A DNA stretch of 64,000 nt. Origin: Symsagittifera roscoffensis. Its lineage: Eukaryota > Xenacoelomorpha > Acoela > Convolutidae. Below, in pieces: positions 12,414-23,436 of the stretch (positions within the stretch are counted from its first letter, which is position 1; the number at the start of each line of letters is the position of its first letter). Both the position numbers and the translations under genes were made by a program. Below the pieces are notes generated by a model. That model saw only the letters and a list, made by a program, of their open reading frames with translations, was not told the DNA's origin and did not search any database. The stretch spans positions 60,830,759 through 60,894,758 of the forward strand of contig NC_087063.1 in assembly GCF_963678635.1 (NCBI RefSeq), written 5' to 3'.

Positions 12414-13060
12414 CTAGATTTTTAGAATTTTGTTGTTCTCCAGTCGTTTTGGTAAGCATCGCAGACGGATATTTGGAGAAGCGGTCGATAGCTTCCAGGA
12501 TGTATACTTGGTTACCTGCACCATCTGCATCCGACCCGTGTAATCTAACTGAAGTTCCTCGTTGGGAGCATTTAAAAGAAGTAGTGACTTGTACATTTTA
12601 AATTGACTCATTGCTTTTAAATTCTTACAAAATTTTGTACATTCTCTGCAGTTTTTGCAGAGGTGACAAACTCGGTATCGGGTTCCTGTCGTCTATGATT
12701 ATGCAGCCATCAACCACCGCTGCCAAATCCCAAAAGATCCTAATGTAGGGGTCTATCCTGGCGAAGCCTTCGTAGTCCCTGTTCCTAATCGCTATTTTCA
12801 TCAGTCTGAGAGTCGCATCTTCGTAAGCCAGCTCACTGAGAATTTCGGCGTCAAAAATTCCTACTAGGTCCGGGAGAGATTTTTTGTCCTTGGCGACAAT
12901 TCTTTGCCCAATCGAAACTCGGTTCACTTGTCTAGTCGGTCGCTTAATTTTGATCATCCTTTGTTTTCAGAATTTTGCGAGTATGTTAGCATATTTGAGT
13001 TTTCGGCGGCCGCCTTCTTCTCGGTCGCCTTGCTTGTTGTCTGTGAGCTGGTCTTGAGCG
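12414..13060 (-). pseudogene. Gypsy tether and integrase fragment
   Basis: The minus strand encodes the tether (RPTRQVNRVSIGQRIVAKD, DLVGIFDAEILSELAYEDAT) and a truncated integrase (APNEELQLDYTG, AVDG..DDRNPIPS). About 85 bp covering the zinc-binding region have been lost relative to the copy at 18457, near 12670. Confidence 0.72.
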
Positions 13061-13700
13061 ACCTAAAGGAATTCTGCTGAGATGAGCGAGTTCGTTCAGC
13101 AACCTCCAGAAACTTTCTTCCATGATAGGATCGTCTGTAGCATTCGACATATCTAAAAATGAAAGGTTGGGGGGCTTCGAAAGAAAGGTGGCCTGAAAAA
13201 TAATCGACTATCTCTAATTTTGTGCCAGCAATATATGTAACTTTAAAGTCGAACGGTAAAAGTCTGTCTGCTCATCTCGTCAACCGAGATTGATAAGGTT
13301 TGTTGCCTCTATTTGACTGGAAGGCGGATATGATAGCTTTGTTGTCAATTAGTACCTATATCAAATCTATTCCCTAATAAATAGTTCCTGAAATGTTCGC
13401 ATGACCAAACTATAGAGAGTATTTCTAACTCATTGGTACTATATATTTTTTTCATTTATTTTCAGGAATTTTGAGGCGAATGATATTGGTACTTATTGGT
13501 ACCCAGGAACCATCCGGTAACTCTTGTTCCAGAGCTGCGCCTAGGCCGCTATGGCTGTTGTCACATTTCACCCTGGAGTTCCTATTCTGGTCGTAGTGGT
13601 ACATTTTTGCTATGTTTGAGACTAGGAGAACTGTATCTTCAAATATTTTCTCCGTTCTTCATATGAACTTTTGCTTATTGCTCGTTTTTAAAGAGCGTCT
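13061..13700 (-). pseudogene. Gypsy RNase H fragment
   Basis: It aligns with the RNase H blocks at 6178, 8811 and 19108 and keeps the GAALEQELPDGSW and VTYIAGTKL-type segments, broken by several frameshifts. Confidence 0.65.
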
Positions 13701-13799
13701 GAACTTTTTGATCAAAGCGTGAAAATTTGTTAAAAAAATTTGTAGGTGACCAAGAACTCGCATAAAAGAACGTAATTGTTTTAAAGTATGGGGAGGTTT

Positions 13800-15030
13800 A
13801 AGTTCTAAAACCCTGTTTTAAAACAATAAGTGCCTGTTGATTCTTCGCAGACGATACTAAACTGCAACGACTGTTGACTATATCACTGAGTAAAAGTTGG
13901 CTAAAAGCGGATTTTAAATCAAGAGATGTGAACCAAAATTCCCTCCAATTGTTCCAGAAGGTTGGGCGTTTGATATTGGTTTTTGAATATCTGAGCGTTC
14001 ATTAATTTTCCGTCCATAGCTAATTTTATGGAGCCATCCTTCTTACCTGTTATAACTACAGGTGCTACAAAATAATCGCTGGTGCATTTATTCAACTTTA
14101 CGATGTGTCCTTCTATGATGAGTTTCTTGATTTCCGAGCCCACTTTGTCTTGGATATGTATTGTTACTCTACGACCTTTCTCTTGGATGGGAACTAAGGA
14201 GTCCATAAGTACTGATTGTACTCGGTGGTTTTTTGATCTACCCTGTCTAGTGAAAATCTTTCTGAGTTTGTTCTTAAAATAGTTCCACCTTTTGGCTGAG
14301 TCGGTTGTTGAAGATGAAATTTCATTGATAGGAATTGGTCTTGTTTGGGTGATTTGAACCCCCAAGGAACTTTGAAGATCCAGACCCAGTAAGTATCTGG
14401 TGCGATTTTCAGTTACCAGAAGTTTCGCAGAATTTATCTTCCAACCTAGAGAAGATACCTCTGCCTTTAGGATACCGAATAACTTGATTGTTTTTCTGTT
14501 GTACTCGACATAGTGGGTATCCATGGGCAATTTCGAAATTGAAAAGTAATTTGACTTTAGCACCCGATTTCATCAGAATATCTGCAGTTTTCTTGTTGAT
14601 AAAAGATGCTGGACTACCTGTTTCTATGGTAGCCTTAAAAAATGTTTTGTCGACTCTTAACGTGAACTCTATACATCTCGTTTTCCCCGTAGCGAATTTA
14701 ATGACTTCTAGTTTTTCGACTGCATATTCAGGTTTGTGTCCCTGTTTGGTTTTCACGACCAAAGGTGATATGTTCAATACTGAGTATTCCGGTTCACTAA
14801 CCGAAATGATGAAGTCCCATTCCTCTTCGGCTTTAATTTTAGAATCATAATCTACAATCCCTACATTGCTGCTTGTATTGCAGCATCTGGGAAAGTGGCC
14901 CTTTTTGTTGCAGTTCTTGCATGTCACATTCTTTGCTGGACATGAAAGTTTATGATTTGGGGAGAATTCCTTCCCGCAGAAGTAACATGATTTGCTATCT
15001 CTTTGTTGAGTATTGTTAGGTCGGTTGTTG
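13800..15030 (-). pseudogene. Gypsy zinc knuckle, protease and RT fragment
   Basis: Minus-strand ORFs 14927-14409 and 14563-13919 hold a zinc knuckle (CKNCNKKGHFPRCC, CX2CX4HX4C), the retropepsin segment with ETGS, and the RT N-terminal half. The RT ends in the same internal deletion as the block at 9658. The offset from the block at 20600-21118 is a constant 6191 bp. Confidence 0.8.
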
Positions 15031-15151
15031 AATTTTCCTCTTGAGTTTTGAGCTCAGTTACCTCTAATCTGAATGTTTTTTTTTCGCTGAATTTTGTTCT
15101 AATAATTTTCCATTTGCAATACTGATTTACTAACTTATTTTTAAAACCAGA

Positions 15152-16060
15152 TTATTGATCCGTCCTGATCGCTTTACGAATAGTATGGGTAAAAATATAA
15201 TTTTCCAAGAATTTTAGAAATTTGTTGGCTCCAGTCGTTTTGGTAAGCATCGCAGACTGATATTTGGAGAATTGGTTGATAGCTGCCAGGATGTATACTT
15301 GGTTAGCTGCACCATCTGAAAGTGGAACCGCGTAATCTAACTGAAGTTCTTCTTTGGGAGCATTTAAAAGAAGTAGTGACATTTTAAAAAGACTAATTGG
15401 TTTTAAATTCTAACCAATTTTTGTTCTCTGCAGTTTTTGCAGTTGTTGACAATATCTCTGTGAATTATCGGCCAACACAGATCCTGGGCTGTGTCAACCA
15501 TCGCTTCATGTCATGGGTGCGATCGGTGCAATCGCGATAGAACTGCTCGTTGGAGGCAACTCAGAATCGGATTCCTGTCGTCTATGATTATGCAGCCATC
15601 AACCACCGCTGGCAAATCCCAAAAGATCTTAATGTAGGGGTCTATCCTGGCGAAGCTTTCGTAGTCCCTGTTCCTAATCGCTATTTTTGTCAGTTTGAGA
15701 GTCGCATCTTCGTCAGTCAGCTCACTGAGAATTTCGGCGTCAAGAATTCCTACTAGGTCCGCGAGAGATTTTTGTCCATGGCGACAATCAATTCCTTGCC
15801 CAATCGAAACCCGGTTCACGTGTCTAGTTGGTCGCTTAGTTTTGATCATCCTTGATTTCGGAAGTTCGCGCTTATGGTAGCATATGTGAGTTTTCGGCGG
15901 TCGCCTGCTTCCGCTGACGACATTCTTCTCGGTCGCCTTGCTTGTTGTCTGAGAGCTGGTCTTGAGCGACCGTAAGGATTTCTGCTGAGAGAAGCGAATT
16001 CGTTCAGCAGCCTCCGGAAACTTTCTTCCATGATAGGATCGTCTGTAGCATTCGACATGA
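15152..16060 (-). pseudogene. Gypsy tether and integrase fragment
   Basis: The ORF 16095-15511 carries the tether, including a basic stretch and DLVGILDAEILSELTDEDAT, and runs into the start of the integrase zinc-binding region. The ORF 15382-15152 holds the integrase core up to AIRTDQ, the second catalytic Asp. The third catalytic residue (Glu) is absent here as in the other blocks. Confidence 0.75.
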
Positions 16061-16230
16061 TAAAAATTAAAGGTTTTAACTACTCGGTGATCCACTGATG
16101 ACCGTATTATATCTACAAAATGGCCAAGATAGTTTTGATGTTGTACAAATAGTTACAGGTGGCGACTGGGTTTTGTTACAGGAAGTGATAGAATGGAGAA
16201 TTTTGCCGGAGCAATGAATAAGACGATCGA

Positions 16231-16612
16231 ATTCTGATTGGTCGCTGATTGTGCATAAATTATCTGCGCCCGCTCGCGGAGGACGTAATTTGAATAATTT
16301 TCTTGATTCTGATTGGTTCAAATCTGTCCATAAATTAACTGCACTCTCTCTTGGCGAGCGTTCGTAATAGTGAATTCTCGATCTCGATTGTGATTGGTCA
16401 GAATCTGTGCTCTGTGCATAAATTAACTGCGCCCTCCTGTGGCGAGCGCCCGTAATAGCGTATACTGGATTGTGACTGGTCCAGGTTTGTGCATAAATTA
16501 GTTGCGTCCTCTCGCGGTGTGCATCCATATTGGCGATTGCTACATTCTGATTGGTTGAAGTTTGTGAATAAATTAACGCCGCCCTCTTGCGATGTAGGTT
16601 TGTAATTAATCT
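16231..16612. repeat. CCAAT-bearing minisatellite, about five units of 75-82 bp
   Basis: Units start near 16231, 16307, 16387, 16468 and 16544. Each contains ATTSTGATTGGT (a CCAAT box on the minus strand), then GTGCATAAATTA and a GC-rich CTCGCGG-type segment, in the same order. Units are 70-85% alike by eye. It lies between RNase H and tether blocks of the array. Confidence 0.85.
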
Positions 16613-16701
16613 TCTTTTCTGAATAATTAGAATTACTGGTTAGAAATTTGACGCGCTCTTGTGGATATGTACAAGTATTGACATCCATGGTCTGAAAAGA
16701 C

Positions 16702-17640
16702 CTATCTATAAACAATATGTTTTTTATACAAGCGGTGCTTTTTGATAGAAACTGAAAAAAATGGGATTAGGTTCGTAATTGCATTCTTTGTTGTATAGCT
16801 TATCGACTGTTGTATATGCAGTGAAGAAGCTTTGTTAGATTTTACCACAAATTGTTCATCAAAACTGGACGGCTGGGGGGCTTCGAAAGTAGGGTGTCTT
16901 GACAAATAATCGACTATACCTAATTTTGTGCCAGCAATATGTGTAACTTTAAACTCGAACGGTAAAATCCTGTCTGCCCATCTAGTCAACCGAGATTGAT
17001 AAGGTTTGTTGCCTCTATTTGACTGGAAGGCGGATAGGATAGCATTGTTGTCAATTAGTACATATATCAAAGCTATTTCCCAATTAATAGTTCCTGAAAT
17101 TTTCGCATGACCAAATTATTGCGAGTAATTCTAACTCATTGGTACTATATTTCTTTTCCTGTATTTTCAGGAATTTCGAGGCGAATGATATTGGTACCTA
17201 TTGGTACCCAGGAATTATCCGGTAATTCTTACTCCAGTGCTGCGCCTAGGCCGCAATGGTTGGCGTCACATTTCACTCTGGAGTTCTTACTCTGGTCGTA
17301 ATGGTACATTTTTGCTATGTTTGAGATTAGAAGAAGTGTATCTTCAATGCTTTTTGTTCTCCGTTCCCCATACGAATTTTTGCTGATTGCTCATTTTTAA
17401 AGAGCGTCTGAACTTTTCGGTCAAAATGTGAAAGTTTGGTAAAAAGTTTTTGTAGGTGACCAAGAACTCGCATAAAGGAACGTAGTTGTTTTAAAGTATG
17501 GGGAGGTTTAAGTTCTAAAACCCAGTTTTAAAACGATAAGTGCCTGTTGAATCTCCGCAGACGATACTAAAATTGCAATGACTTTTCACTATATCACTGA
17601 GTAAAAATTGGCTAGAATTGTATTTTGAATCGAGAGATGC
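16702..17640 (-). pseudogene. Gypsy RT C-terminal and RNase H fragment
   Basis: The minus-strand ORF 17070-16702 encodes a good RNase H end (IDNNAILSAFQSNRGNKPYQ, LGIVDYLSRHPTFEAPQP). Upstream, to 17640, are RT thumb/connection remnants. At 17640 it switches abruptly to the gag-like block, marking a recombination junction. Confidence 0.72.
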
Positions 17641-18235
17641 GAACCAAAAAATTGTTTCCCCGATTTACGATTCGCCACTTTCCTGATTACTTCAACTGAG
17701 TCCGGACTAGATGAAAGCAATGACTCTAGTTTAAATTTGGTACTAGTTGCTGGCGAGTCTAATGCGTCCTGTCTGAAATTCAGAGTCCCCGTTGTTTCTG
17801 AGGGAGGCTGCTAAGAGCGAGTTTCTCTCAGTCAAGGTAGGGAGAGCTCGGCACCCCTCTTCATGGGAGAGTTTCCTTTTCCAGATCATCCACTCGTTCG
17901 CCGATTTCGCGAGCTGTTCCAGAGATTTGTAGTATGTATTTGCAATCTGGGCGGATTCCATCTTGAATTGGGGTGAGACATCCCAGCTTTTGTGGCCCTT
18001 CTTAACCACCTTGAAGCGAGGCCTGCTGTCACGTTTATCTCTTCTCTCCTTGGCTGTAAAAAGGTCCCTTTCTAAATTCTGCTCGTCTAAAAGAATTTTA
18101 GATTTAAGATTATCGGTCGCTAGTGACTACTCAGATTTTGGTTTCCTGCCAAAGTGTAATTGGAACAGAGATAGACCAGTAACTGAATTCTTCGTTATCC
18201 GGATGTCTTCGATAATCATCTTAGCAGCCGTATGA
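17641..18235 (-). pseudogene. Gag-like region, second copy
   Basis: It matches 11640-12194 closely; the minus-strand ORF 18009-17743 contains MESAQIANTYYKSLEQLAKS. It is Lys/Glu-rich and probably helical. The gag assignment is by position only. Confidence 0.4.
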
Positions 18236-18456
18236 AAATCTGGTGGTTTTTTTTTACTAATTGTAAAGTGCCCAATTTTTTTTAATCGTCTGAATAGATC
18301 ACTCTACCAGACCAAAACCAGGGTGATCTCCGACCAAGCAAAAATATGATTAATGCCTTTCCATTTGCAACACTGATCTTTTGATTTATTTTTAGAACGA
18401 GAATATTGATCAGTCCTGATCGCTTAAGGAATACTTTGAGTAAAAATATAATTTTC

Positions 18457-19107
18457 CTAGATTTTTAGAATTTTGTTGTTCTCCAGTCGTTTTGGTAAGC
18501 ATCGCAGACGGATATTTGGCGAAGCGGTCGATAGCTTCCAGGATTTATACTTGGTTACCTGCACCATCTGCACCCGACCCGTGTAATCTAACTGAAGTTC
18601 CTCGTTGGAAGCATTTATAAGAAGTAGTGACTTGTACATTTTAAATTGACTCATTGGTTTTAAATTCTTACAAAATTTTGTACATTCTCTGCAGTTTTTG
18701 CAGAGGTTGACAAAATCTCTGTGATTTCTCGGCCACCACAGATACTGGGCTGTGTCAACCATCGCCTCAAGTCCCGGGTGCGATTGGTGCAACCGCGATG
18801 GAACTGCTCGTTGAAGGCAACTCGGTATCGGGTTCCTGTCGTCTATGATTATGCAGCCATCAACCACCGCTGCCAAATCCCAAAAGATCCTAATGTAGGG
18901 GTCTATCCTGGCAAAGCCTTCGTAGTCCCTGTTCCTAATTGCTATTTTCATCAGTCTGAGAGTCGCATCTTCGTAAGTCAACTCACTGAGAATTTCGGCG
19001 TCAAGAATTCCTACTAGGTCCGGGAGAGATTTTTTGTCCTTGGCGACAATTCTTTGCCCAATTGAAATTCGGTTCACTCGTGTAGTTGGTCGCTTAATTT
19101 TGATCAT
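18457..19107 (-). pseudogene. Gypsy tether and integrase fragment, longest ORF of its type
   Basis: A 216-codon minus-strand ORF runs through the tether (SIGQRIVAKDKKSLPDLVGI), the zinc-binding region (HQSHPGLEAMVDTAQYLWWP with a CKNCRECTKFC cysteine cluster) and the start of the core (EELQLDYTG). It is the best preserved integrase N-terminal domain of the array. In the zinc finger one His is replaced by Leu (PGLEA against PGHEA elsewhere). Confidence 0.78.
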
Positions 19108-19830
19108 CCTTTGTTTTCAGAATTTTGCTATTATTTTAGCATATTTGAGTTTTCGGCGGCCGCCTTCTTCTCGGTCGCCTTGCTTGTTGTCTGTGAGCTG
19201 GTCTTGAGCGACACAAAGGAATTCTGCTGAGATGAGCGAGTCCGTTCAGGAACCTCCGGAAACTTTCTTCACTGATAGGATCGTCTGTAGCATTCGACAT
19301 ATCTAAAAATGAAAGGTTGGGGTGCTTCGAAAGAAAGGTGGAGTGAAAAATAATCGACTATCTCTAATTTTGTGCCAGCAATATATGTAACTTTAAAGTC
19401 GAACGGTAAAAGTCTGTCTGCTCATCTCGTCAACCGAGATTGATAAGGTTTGTTGCCTCTATTTGACTGGAAGGCGGATATGATAGCTTTGTTGTCAATT
19501 AGTACCTATATCAAATCTATTCCCTAATAAATAGTTCCTGAAATGTTCGCATGACCAAACTTTTGCGAGTATTTCTAACTCATTGGTACTATATAATTTT
19601 TTCCTATTTATTCAGGAATTTCGAGGCGAATGATATTGGTACCTATTGGTACCCAGGAACCATCCGGTAACTCTTGTTCCAGAGCTGCGCCTAGGCCGCT
19701 ATGGCTGTTGTCACATTTCACCCTGGAGTTCCTATTCTGGTCGTAATGGTACATTTTTGCTATGTTTGAGACTAGGAGAACTGTATCTTCAAATACCTTT
19801 TTTTCTCCGTTCTTCATATGAACTTTTGCT
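19108..19830 (-). pseudogene. Gypsy RNase H fragment
   Basis: The minus-strand ORF 19817-19608 carries the RNase H start (VKCDNSHSGLGAALEQELPD), followed by broken middle and end segments. It aligns with 13061-13700. Confidence 0.72.
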
Positions 19831-19953
19831 TATTGCTCGTTTTTAAAGAGCGTCTGAACTTTTTGGTCAAAGCGTGAAAATTTGTTAAAAAATTTTGTAG
19901 GTGACCAAGAACTCGCATAAAAGAACGTAATTGTTTTTAAAGTATGGGGAGGT

Positions 19954-21176
19954 TTAAGTTCTAAAACCCTGTTTTAAAACGATAAGTGCCTGTTGATTCT
20001 TCGCAGACGATACTAAACTGCAACGACTGTTGACTATATCACTGAGTAAAAGTTGGCTAAAAGCGGATTTTAAATCAAGAGATGTGAACCAAAATTCCCT
20101 CTGGTTATCCGTATTGATGATTTGGGCGGCAACGTCCAATTGTTCCAGAAGGTTGGGCGTTTGATATTGGTTTTTGAATATCTGAGCGTTCATTAATTTT
20201 CCGTCCATAGCTAATTTTATGGAGCCATCCTTCTTACCTGTTATAACTACAGGTGCTACAAAATAATCGCTGGTGCATTTATTCAACTTTACGATGTGTC
20301 CTTCTATGATGAGTTTCTTGATTTCCGAGCCCACTTTGTCTTGGATATGTATTGTTACTCTACGACCTTTCTCTTGGATGGGAACTAAGGAGTCCATAAG
20401 TACTGATTGTACTCGGTGGTTTTTTGATCTACCCTGTCTAGTGAAAATCTTTCTGAATTTGTTCATAAAATAGTTCCACCTTTTGGCTGAGTCGGTTGGT
20501 GAAGATGAAATTTCATTGATAGGAGTTGGTCTTGTTTGGGTGATTTGAAACCCCAAGGAACTTTGAAGATCCAGACCCAGTAAGTATCTGGTGCGATTTT
20601 CAGTTACCAGAAGTTTCGCAGAATTTATCTTCCAACCTAGAGAAGATACCTCTGCCTTTAGGATACCGAATAACTTGATTGTTTTTCTGTTGTACTCGAC
20701 ATAGTGGGTATTCATGGGCAATTTCGAAATTGAAAAGTAATTTGACTTTAGCACCCGATTTCATCAGAATATCTGCAGTTTTCTTGTTGATAAAAGATGC
20801 TGGACTACCTGTTTCTATGGTAGCCTTAAAAAATGTTTTGTCGACTCTTAACGTGAACTCTGTACATCTCGTTTTCCCCGTAGCGAATTTAATGACTTCT
20901 AGTTTTTTGACTGCATATTCAGGTTTATGGTCTTGGTTGGTTTTTACGACCGAAGGTTTTATGTTCAATACTGAGTATTCCGGTACACTAACCGAGGTGA
21001 TAAAGTCGCATTCCGCTTCGGCTGTAATTTCAGAATCACCATCTACAGTCCTTACATTGCTCCTTGAATTACAGCATCTGGCAAAGTGGCCCTTTTTGTT
21101 GCATTTCTTGCATGTCACATTCTTTGCTGAACATGAAAGTTTATGGTTCGGGCAGAATTCCTTCCCGCAGAAGTAA
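19954..21176 (-). pseudogene. Gypsy zinc knuckle, protease and RT fragment, most complete block
   Basis: The minus-strand ORF 21118-20600 has a zinc knuckle (CKKCNKKGHFARCC) and retropepsin (ETGSPASF, then YLLGLDLQSSLG). The ORF 20754-19954 (266 codons) carries RT fingers and palm, with QLDVAAQIINTD retained and the catalytic-region segment TSLDLKSAFSQLLL. The YxDD motif lies beyond the frame break. This block is the 5'-most of the array and closest to the LTR. Confidence 0.8.
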
Positions 21177-21202
21177 CATGCTTTGCTATCTCTTTGTTGA
21201 GT

Positions 21203-21762
21203 ATTGTTAGGTCGGTTGTTGAATTTTCCTCTTGAGTTTTGAGCTCAGTTACCTCTAATCTGAATGTTGTTTTTTCGCTGAATTTTGTTCTAATAACTTT
21301 CCATTTGCAATACTGATCTACTAACTTATTTTTAAAACCAGAATATTGATCCGTCCTGATCGCTTTACGAATACTATGGGTAAATATATAATTTTCCAAG
21401 AATTTTAGAAATTTGTTGGCTCCAGTCGTTTTAGTAAGCATCGCAGACTGATATTTGGAGAAGAGGTCGATAGCTGCCAGGATGTAAACTTGGTTAGCTG
21501 CACCATCTGAAAGTGGAACCGCGTAAAGTTCTTCGTTGGGAGCATTTAAAAGAAGTAGTGACGTTTTAAAAAGACCGTGATTTGATTCTTTGATCCGCTT
21601 CGTGGAAGAATACGTTTGGACCAATTTTTGGTACCTTTTTCTTTCTTTCCTCGTTGATTTCATTTGTTTTGCGGATTTCAGCTTGATCTCCTGCGATACG
21701 GCTGGCTTCTTCGGTTTGGGTTTCTGATTCTCCTTTTCTTCCAGGTCGGGGAGGTGGGTCAT
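21203..21762 (-). pseudogene. Chimeric leader/gag-integrase segment next to the LTR
   Basis: The minus-strand ORF 21762-21115 starts with a basic, Lys-rich gag-like stretch. It passes directly into integrase core (YILAAIDLFSKYQSAMLTKT, AIRTDQ), then into gag linker ahead of the zinc knuckle. Integrase before gag is not a functional order; the same core-to-gag join recurs at about 15150, 10650 and 8290. Confidence 0.65.
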
Positions 21763-21914
21763 TGAAATATTCAGCTGGTTCGCTCAGTAAGATATTGGCG
21801 TTGCAATGTTCTCATAAGTTTACGGCTCGAAAAAATTGTCCGATACATGACTCCCATGTGAATAAAGGTTCTGTTGTTGGTTTAGGCCAGAACGCTGGTA
21901 CCCCTATAAGATCA

Positions 21915-21936
21915 GTTCGGTCCTTGCCGACCGAAC
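21915..21936 (-). other. Leader hairpin near the gypsy primer-binding site
   Basis: A perfect 8-bp inverted repeat (GTTCGGTC / GACCGAAC) with a 6-base loop, four bases beyond the primer-binding site. Its position suits a dimerisation or packaging hairpin, but that role is inferred from position only. Confidence 0.5.
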
Positions 21937-21939
21937 CTG

Positions 21940-21951
21940 CTGGCTGCGCCA
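21940..21951 (-). promoter_or_regulatory. Primer-binding site of the minus-strand gypsy element
   Basis: The minus strand reads TGGCGCAGCCAG immediately after the LTR's terminal CA. TGG directly after CA is the expected start of a tRNA-primed site. The TGGCGCAG start resembles the tRNA-Ser sites known from errantivirus-type gypsy elements. Confidence 0.65.
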
Positions 21952-22188
21952 TGTGGAATGTCAACCGATAGACTCTTACTTACAAAAACAATTGTAATAA
22001 GATGTGAATTGTTAGAATAAAGAACGTTGAAATATCTGTATCTTTCATCAGATAATGAATGAGTGATTTTTCATTCAACACAAAACATTAACACGGTCGG
22101 CAAGTACTGGCCTTGACATAATAACATCAGCACACTCAGACTAACATTATGATCTCTATCAATTCAATACACAATACTACTTTACACA
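21952..22188 (-). repeat. LTR of the minus-strand gypsy element (237 bp)
   Basis: On the minus strand it starts TGTGTAAAGTAGTATTG and ends ACATTCCACA, a TG...CA element abutting the primer-binding site. No second copy is in the window, so the boundaries rest on the ends and the adjacent site. Confidence 0.6.
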
Positions 22189-22194
22189 ATGGGA

Positions 22195-22560
22195 GGCAGC
22201 ACACCCGCCGTACCACAACGACCAAAAGGGTCCTCTTTGGTTAATTTTTTAAGACACCTACTTTTGGCTGACCAGCCCTTAAATTTTTCTCAAGGCCAAT
22301 ATATACAAATTTCAAAGGGGGCCGCACTCCAAGAAAAACGCAATTTTTGGTCCAAACTTTCTAAAGAAAGCACAAAAACTCTTTTTTTGGCTTTTGCTAG
22401 CTTGCTAATAGGGATTTGGGAGAGCTCCGAAAACCAATTTGGTCGACTTAAAAAAAGTCGACAATTTTTGAAATTTTTTTGAAAATCCGCCCTCGCCTCT
22501 CGAGAAAATCCTTCATCCACTCTGGAAATCCCCCTCTCGAGAAAAATCTTATATCCATGC
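22195..22560 (+). repeat. Degenerate relative of the hAT-like element at 24109
   Basis: It shares, in order, CCAAAAGGGTCC, TTTTTGGCTGACC, a segment near GGGAGAGCTC, TTTGGTCGAC, and GAAAATCCGCCCTCG with CTCGAGAAAATCC. The terminal inverted repeats are not intact. Confidence 0.65.
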
Positions 22561-23152
22561 CTATCGGGGCCCACAAGTTTCTGAATCGGTAAGAAATTAG
22601 TGGAATTTAGGTAAAATAACTTTTTGACATTGTTTCCTCATTGTTTCATGTGCACAAAACTTTTGTTTACGGCGTCACAATGAGCAGTTTTCGATTTAAA
22701 AAAAACTCGTTCAGATTGGTTGACTGAAATACTGCGATCAGTTTGGACAAACTGTAAAACAAAACAAAAAAGCATTTGCTGTTAATCAAGAGCACGAGGG
22801 TTTCTCCATATTGAGCTGAATGTACGGTAAGTTGGTGTTTTATCTCGCGGATAATTTTTTAAAATACAACTCAGGTTTACTGGTAGAATAGTTAAGAAGT
22901 TCTCGAACTCGTTTTTATCGTGACTCAAACGAAAAGAGGCAACCAAGCTAGCTCTCAAGTCACATCGTTGATTTTCATTCGTAAAGCCATTCTTAATAAG
23001 AAGTTTTTATGTGTTTTACATAGTTAGAGCTAAAGTAGCATACGCAATTGGACATCTCAATCAAAGTTGGCCTTAGGGGCAAGATAAATAGGTATGTTTT
23101 TCCTCCTCTTGTATCAGTTGTTTTCATAAAAAACTTTTCGTGTGTCGCTTAG
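22561..23152 (+). other. Presumed intron upstream of the EF-hand exon
   Basis: AT-rich non-coding sequence ending in a pyrimidine-rich tract and CTTAG at the exon boundary. I find no other EF-hand exon here. A GTAAGT at 22826 follows ATGTACG, but its phase does not fit the exon. Confidence 0.5.
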
Positions 23153-23341
23153 AGCGTGTTCGAAGTGTTCGATCGCAACCACGACGGATTCATCACCACT
23201 GAAGAGCTACGATATGCGTACTCTATGTTGGGAGAGCCCCTGAGTGAGGCCGACAGTCGGAAGATGATAGAAATAGCCGATATGGACAGGGATGGAATGG
23301 TATCCTACGACGACTTCTCCAACTTCTGCGCCAGTTTCTAA
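23153..23341 (+). CDS. Terminal exon of a calmodulin-like EF-hand protein
   Basis: The exon encodes 62 residues and a TAA stop, with phase 0 at the acceptor CGCTTAG. It holds two canonical calcium-binding EF-hand loops: DRNHDGFITTEE and DMDRDGMVSYDD, with Asp at loop position 1, Gly at 6, Ile/Val at 8 and an acidic residue at 12. The helix SEADSRKMIEIAD lies between them. This is the C-terminal lobe of a calmodulin/troponin C-type calcium sensor; the N-terminal lobe must be encoded by upstream exons not visible in the window. The tail after the last loop (FSNFCASF) is unlike calmodulin itself, so a calmodulin-like or myosin light-chain-like protein is possible. GC content is clearly above the flanks. 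It is the only ordinary host coding sequence I can support here. Confidence 0.87.
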   Translation, partial: SVFEVFDRNHDGFITTEELRYAYSMLGEPLSEADSRKMIEIADMDRDGMVSYDDFSNFCASF

Positions 23342-23430
23342 AGCAGCCAGCCAGTCAGGACACAGTTAAATTTTCTATTCTGTCCCCAACCCATTTTAAT
23401 AGCAAAAATGATCAGATATTAAATTTAGGT

Positions 23431-23436
23431 AATAAA
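23431..23436 (+). terminator. Poly(A) signal of the EF-hand gene
   Basis: AATAAA 90 bases after the stop codon of the exon, in an AT-rich 3' UTR. It is a plausible position for the only 3' end in this stretch. Confidence 0.55.

Larger units (their letters stand above)
4651..22188 (-). mobile_element. Array of decayed minus-strand Ty3/gypsy copies
   Basis: Read on the minus strand from 22188 downwards: an LTR, a primer-binding site, then repeated blocks encoding zinc knuckle, retropepsin, RT, RNase H, tether and integrase fragments. Matching blocks recur at offsets of roughly 6.2, 4.3 and 2.6 kb. No block is intact; frameshifts, stops and internal deletions are everywhere. Deletion junctions shared between blocks show that the array grew by duplication and exchange after decay began, not by separate insertions. 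Confidence 0.88.
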
